64,000 nucleotides of DNA from Clostridiales bacterium (GCA_019415945.1 DXYF01000034.1:1-64000), one strand, 5' to 3'; shown: positions 26,145 to 35,416, numbered from the stretch's first letter. Notes: generated from the sequence alone by a model not told the origin. A program made the numbers and translations.

Positions 26145-26161
26145 ATGAAATTAGGTATAGT
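26145..26161 (+). repeat. attR core inside the ychF start
   Basis: ATGAAATTAGGTATAGT, identical to the left copy. The gene remains intact because the core is its own 5' end. Confidence 0.85.
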
Positions 26162-27239
26162 AGGTTTGCCGAATGTAGGTAAAAGTACATTGTTTAACGC
26201 AATAACAAACGCCGGTGCACAAAGTGCCAATTATCCGTTTTGTACCATCGAGCCGAATATAGGCGTTGTTGCAGTTCCCGACAAGCGTCTTGACAAGCTT
26301 GCAGAAATGTATGATCCCGACAAGTACACCCCCGCGTCTATTGAATTTGTTGACATTGCGGGTCTTGTAAAGGGAGCGTCAAAGGGCGAAGGACTCGGAA
26401 ATAAATTCCTTTCCAACATCCGTGAATGTGACGCCATTGTCCATGTTGTACGCTGCTTTGAAAACGATGATATTATTCATGTTGAAGGAAACATTAATCC
26501 TAAAAGAGATATTGAAACCATAAATCTTGAGCTTATCCTGTCGGATGTTGAAATGATGGAACGCCGAATTGATAAAACCAAAAAAATGCTCAAGGGAGAT
26601 AAAAAATATCAAAAGGATTTAGACTTATTTGAAAGAGTTTTGGCAGCTCTTGAAGAGGGCAAGCCTGCAAGAAGCGTTGAATGTGACGACGACGAAAAGG
26701 CTTTGCTTTCCGATGTTGCCCTGCTTACGAATAAGCCTGTAATTTATGCTGCAAATATGAGCGATACAGACTTTGCAAGCGGTATTGAAAACAACCAAGG
26801 CTACAAAGCTGTTCAGGAAATTGCCGCCGAGGAACATTCGGGCGTGCTTCCTATTTGTGCTCAGATTGAAGAAGAAATTGTAGAAATGGATAAGGAAGAA
26901 AAGGAAATGTTCCTTGCCGATATGGGTCTTGAAGAAAGCGGACTTGACAGACTTATTAAGGAATGTTACGCATTGCTCGGACTTATATCTTATTTGACTG
27001 CCGGCAAGCAGGAGGTAAGAGCTTGGACAATTAAGAACGGTACAAAAGCACCTCAGGCGGCAGGAAAGATTCACTCCGACTTTGAAAGAGGCTTTATCAG
27101 GGCAGAGGTCATTGCATACGATGATTTGATCGCATGCGGAAGCATGACGGCTGCAAAGGAAAAAGGTCTTGTACGCAGTGAGGGCAAAGAGTATGTAATG
27201 AAAGACGGCGATGTTGTGCTGTTCAGGTTTAATGTATAA
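26145..27239 (+). CDS. ychF: ribosome-binding ATPase/GTPase YchF (OLA1 family)
   Basis: 364 residues, full length. G1 GLPNVGKSTLFNA, G3 DIAGLVKGASKGEGLG, the YchF-type specificity loop ANMSDTDF instead of NKxD, a coiled-coil arm (about 125-200) and a C-terminal TGS domain. YchF binds ATP and ribosomes and is involved in stress responses. Its native upstream region has been separated: the ribosome site AAGGAG before the present ATG comes from the mobile element, and transcription must start within the element or read through from the integrase. Confidence 0.95.
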   Translation: MKLGIVGLPNVGKSTLFNAITNAGAQSANYPFCTIEPNIGVVAVPDKRLDKLAEMYDPDKYTPASIEFVDIAGLVKGASKGEGLGNKFLSNIRECDAIVHVVRCFENDDIIHVEGNINPKRDIETINLELILSDVEMMERRIDKTKKMLKGDKKYQKDLDLFERVLAALEEGKPARSVECDDDEKALLSDVALLTNKPVIYAANMSDTDFASGIENNQGYKAVQEIAAEEHSGVLPICAQIEEEIVEMDKEEKEMFLADMGLEESGLDRLIKECYALLGLISYLTAGKQEVRAWTIKNGTKAPQAAGKIHSDFERGFIRAEVIAYDDLIACGSMTAAKEKGLVRSEGKEYVMKDGDVVLFRFNV

Positions 27240-27256
27240 ATTTATAAATATATTAA

Positions 27257-27296
27257 CGGCTGTCGCATTTGATTTTGCGACAGCCGCTGTTTTTAT
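27257..27296. terminator. bidirectional terminator between ychF and eno
   Basis: CGGCTGTCGCA / TGCGACAGCCG, 11-bp perfect stem, followed by CTGTTTTTAT on the plus strand. It lies between convergent genes. Confidence 0.85.
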
Positions 27297-27301
27297 ATAT
27301 T

Positions 27302-28564
27302 TCAGCCTAAACCGTATTTCGATGAATTTATCAATGCACTCTCAATTCTAAGCAATCTGTTATATTTGCTTACTCGGTCCGTGCGGCAGGGTGCACCCGT
27401 TTTTATCTGACCTGCGTTTACGGCAACCGCAATGTCAGCTATTGATGTGTCCTCGGTTTCTCCGCTTCGGTGGGAAATTATCGTATTATACCCCGCCTTT
27501 TGTGCTGTATCTATCGCCTCTAAGGTTTCTGTAAGAGTTCCGATTTGATTTATCTTTATTAAAATAGAATTTGCCGCTTTGCACTCAATGCCGTGCTTTA
27601 GGCGTTTCGTGTTTGTAACAAACAAGTCATCGCCGACGAGCTGAAGCTTATTGCCTGCCCTTTTTGTAATATCGGTCCAGCCGTCCCAATCATACTCTGA
27701 CAAAGGGTCTTCAATGGATATTACGGGATAGGTGCTTGCAAGATTTTCAAAATACTGTATAAGTTCTTTGCATGAAAGCTCGGTTTTTCGCTTGGGAAGT
27801 TTGTAAACGCCGTCTTTATACCATTCCGACGCGGCAGCATCAAGGGCAATTTTTATATTGTCCGATGAATATCCCGCAGTTTCAACGGCTTTTAAAATAA
27901 GTTCTATTGCCTGTTCATCACTTTCAAGGCTCGGAGCATAACCGCCCTCATCTCCCACGGCGGTGCTTAGATTATTCTTTTTCAGAATATTGCCTAATGT
28001 GTGATATATTTCACAGCACTGTCTTAAACCCTCTGAAAAACAGCAGGCTCCGACAGGCATTATCATAAATTCCTGAATATCAATGTTGTTTGCCGCATGT
28101 GCTCCGCCGTTTAAAATGTTCATCATCGGAACAGGCATTCTAACCGAATAAGCTCCGCCGATGTAACGGAAAAGCGGCAGCTTCAAGTGATTTGCCGCAG
28201 CCTTTGCACACGCAAGCGATACAGCCAAAATTGCGTTTGCACCCAGCTTTTCTTTATTTTGCGTGGAGTCAAGCTCAATCATTTTATAATCAATTGCACA
28301 CTGGTCAAAAGGGGAATCTCCGCACAGTGACGGTGCAATTATGCTGTTTATATTGTCAACCGCCTTTAAAACACCCTTGCCCATATAGCGGTTTTTATCG
28401 CCGTCGCGAAGCTCAAGTGCTTCAAACGCACCTGTTGACGCACCCGACGGAACGGACGCCTTTGAAAATGTTCCGTCACTGAGCAAAACAAAGGCTTCAA
28501 CGGTAGGATTCCCTCTTGAGTCGATAATTTCTCTGCCGATTACTTTTTCGATAACTATATTCAT
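27302..28564 (-). CDS. eno: enolase
   Basis: About 420 residues from the ATG at 28564 (MNIVIEKVIGREI) with CGGAGGTAATATT upstream; a 16-codon extension lacks a ribosome site. Signatures: SRGNPTVEAFV, GASTGAFEALELRDGD, VGDEGGYAPSL, the metal ligand in ISIEDPLSEYD, and the catalytic Lys in ILIKINQIGTLTE. The usual C-terminal SHRSGETEDT loop is present. Converts 2-phosphoglycerate to phosphoenolpyruvate in glycolysis. Confidence 0.97.
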   Translation of the reverse strand: MNIVIEKVIGREIIDSRGNPTVEAFVLLSDGTFSKASVPSGASTGAFEALELRDGDKNRYMGKGVLKAVDNINSIIAPSLCGDSPFDQCAIDYKMIELDSTQNKEKLGANAILAVSLACAKAAANHLKLPLFRYIGGAYSVRMPVPMMNILNGGAHAANNIDIQEFMIMPVGACCFSEGLRQCCEIYHTLGNILKKNNLSTAVGDEGGYAPSLESDEQAIELILKAVETAGYSSDNIKIALDAAASEWYKDGVYKLPKRKTELSCKELIQYFENLASTYPVISIEDPLSEYDWDGWTDITKRAGNKLQLVGDDLFVTNTKRLKHGIECKAANSILIKINQIGTLTETLEAIDTAQKAGYNTIISHRSGETEDTSIADIAVAVNAGQIKTGAPCRTDRVSKYNRLLRIESALINSSKYGLG

Positions 28565-28685
28565 AATATTACCTCCGTTGTTATTTTGGCAAAAAACAGC
28601 AGAGATATTCACTTTGTAAATAATATCAGTGTCAATATTTTATCGGCAGGCATATATTGTTACAAAGACAAAAAGGAGGATAATA

Positions 28686-28991
28686 ATGGAACTTGTACCA
28701 TACACAGTTCGCTCGGGTAACACGCTGTTTGGCATAGCACAGTTTTTTCAAACAAGTGTTGAGGATATACTCAAATACAACAACATTCAAAATCCGTCGC
28801 TGATTTATGTCGGTCAAACGCTTCAAATACCGGCAGGTTCGGCAGAGATTGATTACTATGTTACCCGTCCGGGCGACTCTCTGTGGACAATAGCACAGAA
28901 ATACAACACTACAGTACCGCGTCTGCTTGAAATAAACAGACTTGCAAACCCCAATGTGATATATCCGGGTCAGTATATAAAAATCAGATAA
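28686..28991 (+). CDS. small protein of two LysM domains
   Basis: 101 residues from the ATG at 28686 after AAAGGAGGATAATA. Two LysM repeats: YTVRSGNTLFGIAQFFQTS and YVTRPGDSLWTIAQKYNTT, each ending in GQ-L/Y-I-I. LysM binds peptidoglycan glycans. There is no signal peptide or membrane helix, which is odd for a wall-binding protein; a spore-coat or cytoplasmic location in sporulating Clostridia is one explanation. Confidence 0.85.
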   Translation: MELVPYTVRSGNTLFGIAQFFQTSVEDILKYNNIQNPSLIYVGQTLQIPAGSAEIDYYVTRPGDSLWTIAQKYNTTVPRLLEINRLANPNVIYPGQYIKIR

Positions 28992-29019
28992 AATATTATT
29001 TTAAAGTCTTTTTATATTT

Positions 29020-29054
29020 AAGGGCAGCTCAATTAACTTTTGAGCTGCCCTTTA
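29020..29054. terminator. bidirectional terminator
   Basis: AAGGGCAGCTCAA / TTGAGCTGCCCTT, 13-bp perfect stem, between the convergent LysM and metalloprotease genes, with TTT on both sides. Confidence 0.8.
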
Positions 29055-29060
29055 TCTAAA

Positions 29061-29432
29061 TTATTTATTGTTTCTTCTGAGATACTCTTCAATTTCAATT
29101 CTGTCAAGCTCGCCCAAGTCATCGCAGCCTGCAAGGTACTCATTGTGGTGCCGCACCTCGTGGTGCATAATACGGACAAGCTGTTTATAAAGCTCATCAT
29201 GGCTTAAATTTCCGTAAACACGGTTTATTGAACCGTAATAGAACACAATGGCGTTACCCAAAGAATTGCGTATGTATTCGCCGAGAATGAACAAGTCATT
29301 GTGCAATGCCTTTGGATGCACCTTAATCTGAGGAAGAAGTGAAATTCCTCCGTTTAAATCTCGGTACAGCTCATACGGCATTGAATCGGCAATTTCGTCG
29401 AGCATTTCTGCACATTTTTCAAAATCAATCAT
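29061..29432 (-). CDS. zincin-like metallopeptidase-family protein
   Basis: 123 residues. MHHEVRHHNEYLAG holds an HExxHH zinc-binding helix, as in the PF06262-type zincins found next to housekeeping genes in Firmicutes and Actinobacteria. The N-terminal half matches too (LPQIKVHPKALHNDLFILGEYIRN). Substrate unknown; small cytoplasmic protein. It ends the dnaG-rpoD direction. Confidence 0.75.
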   Translation of the reverse strand: MIDFEKCAEMLDEIADSMPYELYRDLNGGISLLPQIKVHPKALHNDLFILGEYIRNSLGNAIVFYYGSINRVYGNLSHDELYKQLVRIMHHEVRHHNEYLAGCDDLGELDRIEIEEYLRRNNK

Positions 29433-29455
29433 AATTCGACAAAAGAATTAATTCA

Positions 29456-30553
29456 TCAGTAATCAAGGTAATCCTTGAGTTTTCTGCTTCTTGACGGATG
29501 GCGAAGCTTTCGAAGTGCCTTTGCTTCAATCTGGCGAATACGCTCTCTTGTAACATTAAACTCCTTGCCAACCTCTTCAAGTGTACGGCTTCTGCCGTCC
29601 TCAAGTCCGAAACGCAGTCTTAAAACCTTTTCTTCACGGGGAGTCAGTGTTGAAAGCACATCGGACAGCTGTTCTCTGAGCATTGTGTGAGATGCGGCGT
29701 CGGCAGGTGCAGGGGCTTCGTTATCGGGGATAAAGTCACCGAGATGGCTGTCCTCTTCTTCGCCTATAGGTGTTTCAAGAGATACGGGTTCCTGTGCGAC
29801 ACGCATAATCTCACGAACCTTATCAACGGGCATATCAATTTCAGCCGCAATTTCATCAGGTGACGGCTCATGTCCGTTTTGGTGGAGAAGCTGACTTTGA
29901 ACTTTCTTTACCTTGTTGATAGTTTCCACCATATGAACAGGGATTCTTATTGTTCGAGCCTGGTCGGCAATAGCACGGGTAATAGCTTGTCTTATCCACC
30001 ATGTCGCATAGGTTGAAAACTTAAAGCCCTTTGTATAGTCAAATTTTTCAACAGCCTTGATAAGTCCGAGATTACCCTCCTGAATTAAATCGAGAAACTG
30101 CATTCCTCTTCCGAGATAACGCTTTGCAATGCTGACTACAAGACGAAGGTTTGCCTCTGACAAGCGTTGCTTTGCCTTGACATCACCGTCGGAAATTCGT
30201 ATTGCAAGCTCAATTTCCTCCTCTGAGGTAAGAAGCGGAACTCGGCCGATTTCTTTGAGATAAACCTTTACGGGGTCATCTATTGTAATTCCCTGCTCCG
30301 GTGAAGCAATATGGGAATCATCATCCTTGCTTTCGCTGAAAACAAGGTCAATATCGTCAATTTTGATGTCACCTATATCCTCAACGATTTCGATTCCCTG
30401 AGATTCAATGTTATCATAGAGCTTTTCAAGCTGTTCAGGCTCAAAATCAATCTCGCCGATTGCATCAAGAATATCCTGATTTGTAAGCTGTCCTTTTTGC
30501 TTTCCGAGATCAATCAGCTCTTTAATAATTGTTTTTTTATCCTGTGCAGGCAT
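29456..30553 (-). CDS. rpoD: primary sigma factor (sigma-70/SigA)
   Basis: 365 residues with region 1.2 (DPVKVYLKEIGRVPLLT), region 2 (GRGMQFLDLIQEGNLGLIKAVEKFDYTKG then FSTYATWWIRQAI), region 3 and region 4 (TLEEVGKEFNVTRERIRQIEAKALRKLR). The N-terminal region 1.1 is acidic. Drives housekeeping transcription. Located 20 bp downstream of dnaG as in the classical macromolecular synthesis operon, though without rpsU here. Confidence 0.98.
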   Translation of the reverse strand: MPAQDKKTIIKELIDLGKQKGQLTNQDILDAIGEIDFEPEQLEKLYDNIESQGIEIVEDIGDIKIDDIDLVFSESKDDDSHIASPEQGITIDDPVKVYLKEIGRVPLLTSEEEIELAIRISDGDVKAKQRLSEANLRLVVSIAKRYLGRGMQFLDLIQEGNLGLIKAVEKFDYTKGFKFSTYATWWIRQAITRAIADQARTIRIPVHMVETINKVKKVQSQLLHQNGHEPSPDEIAAEIDMPVDKVREIMRVAQEPVSLETPIGEEEDSHLGDFIPDNEAPAPADAASHTMLREQLSDVLSTLTPREEKVLRLRFGLEDGRSRTLEEVGKEFNVTRERIRQIEAKALRKLRHPSRSRKLKDYLDY

Positions 30554-30573
30554 AATTCACTTTCCTTTCCTTG

Positions 30574-32340
30574 CTACTGCTTGTTTTTCCTTATCTTATC
30601 AAGATAGTCGCTGAGCTGCTGAGGCGACATCGCTTCAACATCCTTGCTCGACAGCTTTTGACTTTCCTCTTTGATTACCTTAATGTACTCCATCATCGCC
30701 GAATGGGTCGACGCAGCTCTTACCGACTGTGACAAGAGCTGATACAGTTTTGAAACCTCGCTTTGGCTGAAATCCGCAGAAACATTAGTCAGCGGATCAT
30801 ATCCGTTTTGTATTCTGCCGAGAAAATATTCGTAATACCTCCTGATAAGTGAATTTTGAAATTGCTCAGGCGTAATGTGCGAAGAAATCTCATCGGCTGA
30901 ATCCGGATTATTTATCAAGTAAACTACGAGAGCCTCCTCCGCTTTTGAGCTTCGCGGCTTCTGGTAGTGTTCGGTATTAATTTTATCGTTTCTGCCGCTC
31001 AAATCCGTTTGAATTTTTCTGGCTTCTTTTTTTTCGCTTTCGCGGTACTGCTTTTTGTTAATCCTTGCAATTTGCTGTTTAAAGGCGTTTTTGTCAATCC
31101 CGAGTTCCGAGCAAATTTTTGAAGAATACAAGTCACGCTCTATGGGACTTGAAATACCTGCAACAATCTTTGCAGCCTGCTCAAGGTACGCAAGCTTTCC
31201 GTCAGTTGTCTCGATATTGTTCAAACCTCTGAGCTTTTGCAGGCGATATTCAATATCGTTGCCGCTTTTTTCAATAACCGCCTTAAACGCCGCAGGCCCG
31301 TCGGAACCGTGTGAACGAATAAACTCGTCGGGGTCCTTTCCGTTGGGAATTGTAAGCACCCTTATCAAAAGCCCCGCATTGCGAAGAATCGGTATCGCCC
31401 TTGCAATTGCTTTTTGTCCTGCCTCGTCGGCATCGTAGCAGATTATAACCTCGTCGGCGTACCTTTTTATGAGCATTGCCTGTTCGGAAGTGAGTGCCGT
31501 TCCAAGCGTTGCTACCGCATTTGTAAATCCTGCCTGGCATACGGCGATTACATCCATATATCCCTCACACAAAAGAAGCGTTCTTGTACCTGAATTTTTG
31601 GCAATATTAAGCGAAAACAAATTTGCACTTTTTTTAAAAACAGGTGTATCGGAGGTGTTTAGATATTTTGGTTTTTCATTTGTCATTATTCTTCCGCCGA
31701 AGGCAATTACATTGCCCCTAAGGTCAATGATAGGAAACATCACTCTGTCTGTAAAGCGGTCATATATTCCGTTTCCGTTTCTCCGCTTAACCGCAAGGTT
31801 AGCTGCAACAAGCTCGCTGTCCTTAAATCCCTTTGAACGAAGATGTTTGCAAAGAGAGCTCCAGTCGCCGTCAGCATATCCCAGTCCGAAGCTTCTTATC
31901 GTTTTGTCGGTAAGTGCTCTGCTGTAAAAATACTCAAGAGCCGATTTTCCCGACTGTGAGTAAAGTGAAGAATAATAAAATCGTGCCGCCTCGCGGTTTG
32001 CCTCATACACACGGGTGCGAAGCTTGCTCATACTGTCGTCATAGGAATGTTCGGGCAGTTCAAGTCCCGCACGCTGTGCAAGATGTTTTACGGCGTCAAC
32101 ATAATCAAGGTTTTCTATTTTCATTATAAATGTAATTACATCGCCGCCTGCTCCGCATCCAAAACAGTAAAAAGAACCGTTTTCTGTATAAACATTAAAG
32201 GAAGGAGTTTTTTCGCCGTGAAAAGGGCAAAGTCCAACCATATTTCTGCCGCTGCGTTTGAGATTGACATAGGAGGACACAACTTCCGTTATATCGTTTC
32301 TCAATTTCAGCTCCTGCAAAAAACTTTCAGGAAATGCCAC
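30574..32340 (-). CDS. dnaG: DNA primase
   Basis: 588 residues, GTG start with GGAGGGG upstream. CHC2 zinc domain (CPFHGEKTPSFNV...FYCFGCG), RNA-polymerase core (about 110-245), TOPRIM domain (LLLCEGYMDV and VIICYDADEAGQKA), and a DnaB-binding C-terminal region. Makes RNA primers at the replication fork. Full length. Confidence 0.97.
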   Translation of the reverse strand: MAFPESFLQELKLRNDITEVVSSYVNLKRSGRNMVGLCPFHGEKTPSFNVYTENGSFYCFGCGAGGDVITFIMKIENLDYVDAVKHLAQRAGLELPEHSYDDSMSKLRTRVYEANREAARFYYSSLYSQSGKSALEYFYSRALTDKTIRSFGLGYADGDWSSLCKHLRSKGFKDSELVAANLAVKRRNGNGIYDRFTDRVMFPIIDLRGNVIAFGGRIMTNEKPKYLNTSDTPVFKKSANLFSLNIAKNSGTRTLLLCEGYMDVIAVCQAGFTNAVATLGTALTSEQAMLIKRYADEVIICYDADEAGQKAIARAIPILRNAGLLIRVLTIPNGKDPDEFIRSHGSDGPAAFKAVIEKSGNDIEYRLQKLRGLNNIETTDGKLAYLEQAAKIVAGISSPIERDLYSSKICSELGIDKNAFKQQIARINKKQYRESEKKEARKIQTDLSGRNDKINTEHYQKPRSSKAEEALVVYLINNPDSADEISSHITPEQFQNSLIRRYYEYFLGRIQNGYDPLTNVSADFSQSEVSKLYQLLSQSVRAASTHSAMMEYIKVIKEESQKLSSKDVEAMSPQQLSDYLDKIRKNKQ

Positions 32341-32460
32341 AAAACCCCTCCTTTCTTTTTCCTATTAGCTTTTTACGCTTTTATTTAAAATATTCCTTTT
32401 TTATTTTAAAAAATAATATTAAATTGTGCAAAATCCGCTTTTAAGCTTTTTATACGCCGA

Positions 32461-33315
32461 TTAATCTATGTTATTTTGAAGTTTAGCAGCTTTTAGGGTA
32501 TTTTTCATAAGAGTTGCTATGGTCATGGGACCTACTCCTCCCGGAACAGGAGTTATGTATGAGCATTTATCCTTAACATTTTCAAAGTCAACATCACCGC
32601 AAAGCTTGCCGTTTTCATCTCTGTCCATACCGACATCAATCACGACAGCACCCTCTTTTACCATATCGGCTGTTACAAACTTGGGTCTTCCCACCGCCGC
32701 AACAAGAATATCAGCCTGTGAGCAAATTTCGGCAAGATTTTTTGTACGGCTGTGGCAAATTGTTACGGTTCCGTTTTCATGAAGCAAAAGCATACCCATA
32801 GGTTTGCCTACGATGTTGCTTCTTCCGATTACAACGCAGTTTTTGCCGCTGACCGAAATGTTGTAGGAATGAAGCATTTCCATTACGCCCGCGGGTGTGC
32901 AGGGAAGAAAATCATACTCGCCGAGCATAATCTTTCCCACATTTACCGCATGAAAGGCGTCAACATCCTTTTGAGGGTTAATTGCCTCGATTACCGCCTT
33001 GTCATCAAGGTGCTCAGGCAAGGGAAGCTGGACAAGAATGCCGTTGATATCGGGTTTTTCGTTAAGCTCTTTGACAAGCGACAAAAGCTCTTGCTGCGTT
33101 GTATTTTTATCAAGTGCGTACTCCTCTGATTTAAATCCCACTGCTTCGCACGCTTTTTTCTTGTTGTTTACATACACTCTTGACGCAGGGTCGTCGCCTA
33201 CAATTACAACCGCAAGTCCCGGTGTAACCCCGTATTTTTCTTTAAGCTCAAGCGTTTGATTTTTTACCTGCTCTTTTACCTGAGCCGATACCTTTTTTCC
33301 GTCTATAATCTGCAT
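32461..33315 (-). CDS. folD: methylenetetrahydrofolate dehydrogenase/cyclohydrolase
   Basis: 284 residues. Signature YVNNKKKACEAVGFKSE with the catalytic Lys, GILVQLPLPEHLD, and the C-terminal PGGVGPMTIATLM are all FolD. Rossmann segment VVIGRSNIVGKPMGMLL. Interconverts 5,10-methylene- and 10-formyl-THF. The start at 33315 with GGAGGATTCTTTCT upstream lies inside the 3' end of lgt, giving a 68-bp overlap in different frames. Confidence 0.97.
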   Translation of the reverse strand: MQIIDGKKVSAQVKEQVKNQTLELKEKYGVTPGLAVVIVGDDPASRVYVNNKKKACEAVGFKSEEYALDKNTTQQELLSLVKELNEKPDINGILVQLPLPEHLDDKAVIEAINPQKDVDAFHAVNVGKIMLGEYDFLPCTPAGVMEMLHSYNISVSGKNCVVIGRSNIVGKPMGMLLLHENGTVTICHSRTKNLAEICSQADILVAAVGRPKFVTADMVKEGAVVIDVGMDRDENGKLCGDVDFENVKDKCSYITPVPGGVGPMTIATLMKNTLKAAKLQNNID

Positions 33316-34123
33316 AGAAAGAATCCTCCTTGTTTCTGTTTATTATTAAAAGTACAATTCCCGTAATCAGAATGGCAAGCGACAGAACCTGTGAAACTCT
33401 GATGTCCGCACCGAAAATCGGAAACGGAAGATACAGACTGTCTGTGCGAAGTCCTTCAACTATCATTCTTTCAAAACCGTACCATACAAGATATAAAAAG
33501 AAAATCTGTCCGGCATATTTTTGCCTGTACTTTCCGTAAAAATGGAGCAAAACAAATCCCAAAAGGCACCAAAGCGATTCATATAAAAAGCAGGGATGAA
33601 CCGGCACCATTTGAGTGCCTTCGCTGACCATTGCCCATGGGAGATCGGTTTGAGTACCGAAAGCCTCCTGATTCATAAAGTTGCCCCATCTGCCTATGCC
33701 CTGTCCGAGCAAAAATCCCATCATTGCAATATCGAGAACAGGCAAAATCTTCATCTTCTGAACAGCCGCCACCGCAAGTCCGCCTGCAAGTGCACCTATT
33801 ATGCCTCCGTAAATCGCAAGACCGCCGTTGTTGATGTATAAAATCTCAATCGGGTTTTGCACATAATATTCCCATTTAAAGATGCAGAAATAAAGCCTTG
33901 CACCCACTATTCCTGTTATTATGCCGACAAGTATGCAGTTTACAAGCTTGTTGAAATCCACATTATATCTCGGAGAACTACGCCATGCGTACAAAACGGC
34001 TAAGAGCAGTCCGCAGGCAATAATAATTCCGTACCAATAAATCTTGTAAGTGCCTATTGTAAACGCTACGGAGTTAATTGTAAATTCAAATCCCAGTCCG
34101 GGAAAGCTTACATTATATTCCAT
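33248..34123 (-). CDS. lgt: prolipoprotein diacylglyceryl transferase
   Basis: 291 residues, seven membrane helices. The Lgt signature GRWGNFMNQEAFG is present, as is GGLAIYGGIIGALAG. It transfers diacylglycerol to the lipobox cysteine of prolipoproteins. The last 23 residues are basic and overlap the folD start, so this tail may be an extension beyond the functional protein. The upstream peptidase gene ends 6 bp before it. Confidence 0.95.
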   Translation of the reverse strand: MEYNVSFPGLGFEFTINSVAFTIGTYKIYWYGIIIACGLLLAVLYAWRSSPRYNVDFNKLVNCILVGIITGIVGARLYFCIFKWEYYVQNPIEILYINNGGLAIYGGIIGALAGGLAVAAVQKMKILPVLDIAMMGFLLGQGIGRWGNFMNQEAFGTQTDLPWAMVSEGTQMVPVHPCFLYESLWCLLGFVLLHFYGKYRQKYAGQIFFLYLVWYGFERMIVEGLRTDSLYLPFPIFGADIRVSQVLSLAILITGIVLLIINRNKEDSFYADYRRKKGIGSGKRAGKKSNA

Positions 34124-34129
34124 ACAGAC

Positions 34130-35404
34130 TCACCCCTGCGGCTCTTTTACAACGGACAAAGTGCAGTTGCACACATCAAGCATCTGCGAAAGTCTTTGCA
34201 ACACATCCTCAAAGCTTGCGTTTGAAACTTCGTCAATGTAGGTAAACAGATTATTGCCGCTGAAGTGATAATCTATTATGGAGTTTGACACGGAACTTAC
34301 CGAGTTGAGAGATGAAACTGCGTCGCCGTAAACTGCTTTTTTGGCAATTTCAAAATCCTCTTTTTTAAGTCCCTCTTTTTTCACTCTGCTGATATACTGC
34401 TTTATCATTTCAGCCGCCTGCTTGGGAGCTCTTGATTCCCCGCCGAATATAACCGAACAATAGCCGGGTCCCTCAAACAGCTCATAAGAAAACGAGCTGT
34501 TAATCAAATTTGCGTCCATAAGACTGCGGTACAGCGTGCTTGTGTCGGAAGCAAGCATATAAAGCAAAATATCGGTTTGTGCAAGAGATTTTTCATCGAG
34601 CATTTTATCTGCCTTTTCTTTAAAACCGAGATTAAACATCGGCATAGAAACCGGGAAAGTCTGTTCAACAAACTCGGTGTTTACCTCGTACGGTTCTTCC
34701 TCAAAATAATTTGTTATTTCGTGCTTTTCGCAGGGCTTAAGCATTTTGTCGGCTATTTTGAGCACACCGTCAACAGTTACATTGCCCGATACGCAGAGAG
34801 CCATGTTGTTTAAATTGTAAAACACATTGTAAACCTGATAGAGCTTTTCGGCTGTAATTTCGGCTATGGTTTCTACTGTTCCCGCAATATCAATTCTTAC
34901 GGGATGATTTTTGTACATACCCTCAAGCATATTGAACATTACCCGCCAATCGGGGGAATCGTCATACATCTTGATTTCCTGTCCTATTATCCCCTGCTCT
35001 TTCTGAACAGTCTGTGCCGTAAAATAAGGCTCCTGCACAAAATCAAGGAGTATTTCAAGGCTTTGTTCAAATTTATCGGTACAGGAAAACAAATAGCAGG
35101 TTTTCTCAAAGCTTGTGTACGCATTGGCATTGGCACCTGTTTTTGCGTATCTTGCAAACGCGTCGCCGTCCTCGCTTTCAAAAAGCTTGTGTTCAAGATA
35201 ATGTGCTATTCCGTCGGGGACGGTGATTTTTTCTCCTCCGTCAACGGAAAAACAGGTGTTTATACTGCCGTACTTCGTGCCGAAAACAGCATAGGCAGAC
35301 TTATACCCCTCCTTGGGATAAACATAAATAACAAGACCTGATGAATGATTAATTTTGTAATAACTGTCGCCCGTTAATTCGGACTTGATTTCGGTAATAT
35401 CCAT
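34130..35404 (-). CDS. M16-family zinc peptidase (YmfH-like)
   Basis: 424 residues. The inverted zinc motif is HYLEHKLFE (HxxEH, about 67-71) with the downstream Glu near 141-148, and the fold repeats in the C-terminal half as in pitrilysin-type peptidases. In Firmicutes these occur as a pair of an active (YmfH) and inactive (YmfF) subunit; the partner is 12 bp upstream. Ribosome site AAAGGAG. Confidence 0.88.
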   Translation of the reverse strand: MDITEIKSELTGDSYYKINHSSGLVIYVYPKEGYKSAYAVFGTKYGSINTCFSVDGGEKITVPDGIAHYLEHKLFESEDGDAFARYAKTGANANAYTSFEKTCYLFSCTDKFEQSLEILLDFVQEPYFTAQTVQKEQGIIGQEIKMYDDSPDWRVMFNMLEGMYKNHPVRIDIAGTVETIAEITAEKLYQVYNVFYNLNNMALCVSGNVTVDGVLKIADKMLKPCEKHEITNYFEEEPYEVNTEFVEQTFPVSMPMFNLGFKEKADKMLDEKSLAQTDILLYMLASDTSTLYRSLMDANLINSSFSYELFEGPGYCSVIFGGESRAPKQAAEMIKQYISRVKKEGLKKEDFEIAKKAVYGDAVSSLNSVSSVSNSIIDYHFSGNNLFTYIDEVSNASFEDVLQRLSQMLDVCNCTLSVVKEPQG

Positions 35405-35416
35405 TTTGGTACTCCT

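Larger units (their letters stand above)
13838..26161. mobile_element. integrative mobilizable element inserted in ychF
   Basis: About 12.3 kb bounded by the 17-bp att core. Contains a tyrosine integrase next to the right end, excisionase, MobT/Rep_trans relaxase, FtsK/TcpA-like ATPase and a hairpin-rich oriT candidate, but no conjugation channel genes, so it is mobilizable rather than self-transmissible. The order ATPase - oriT - relaxase - excisionase - integrase parallels the corresponding part of Tn916. Left-hand genes run on the minus strand and look like cargo: ECF sigma, toxin/antisense RNA, J-domain protein, unknown 436-residue protein. The core genes run on the plus strand. Confidence 0.88.

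Noticed and set aside
13838..26161. Self-transmissible conjugative element
   Set aside because: There is a relaxase and a coupling ATPase but no VirB4, VirB6 or cell-wall hydrolase gene, so it is called mobilizable only.
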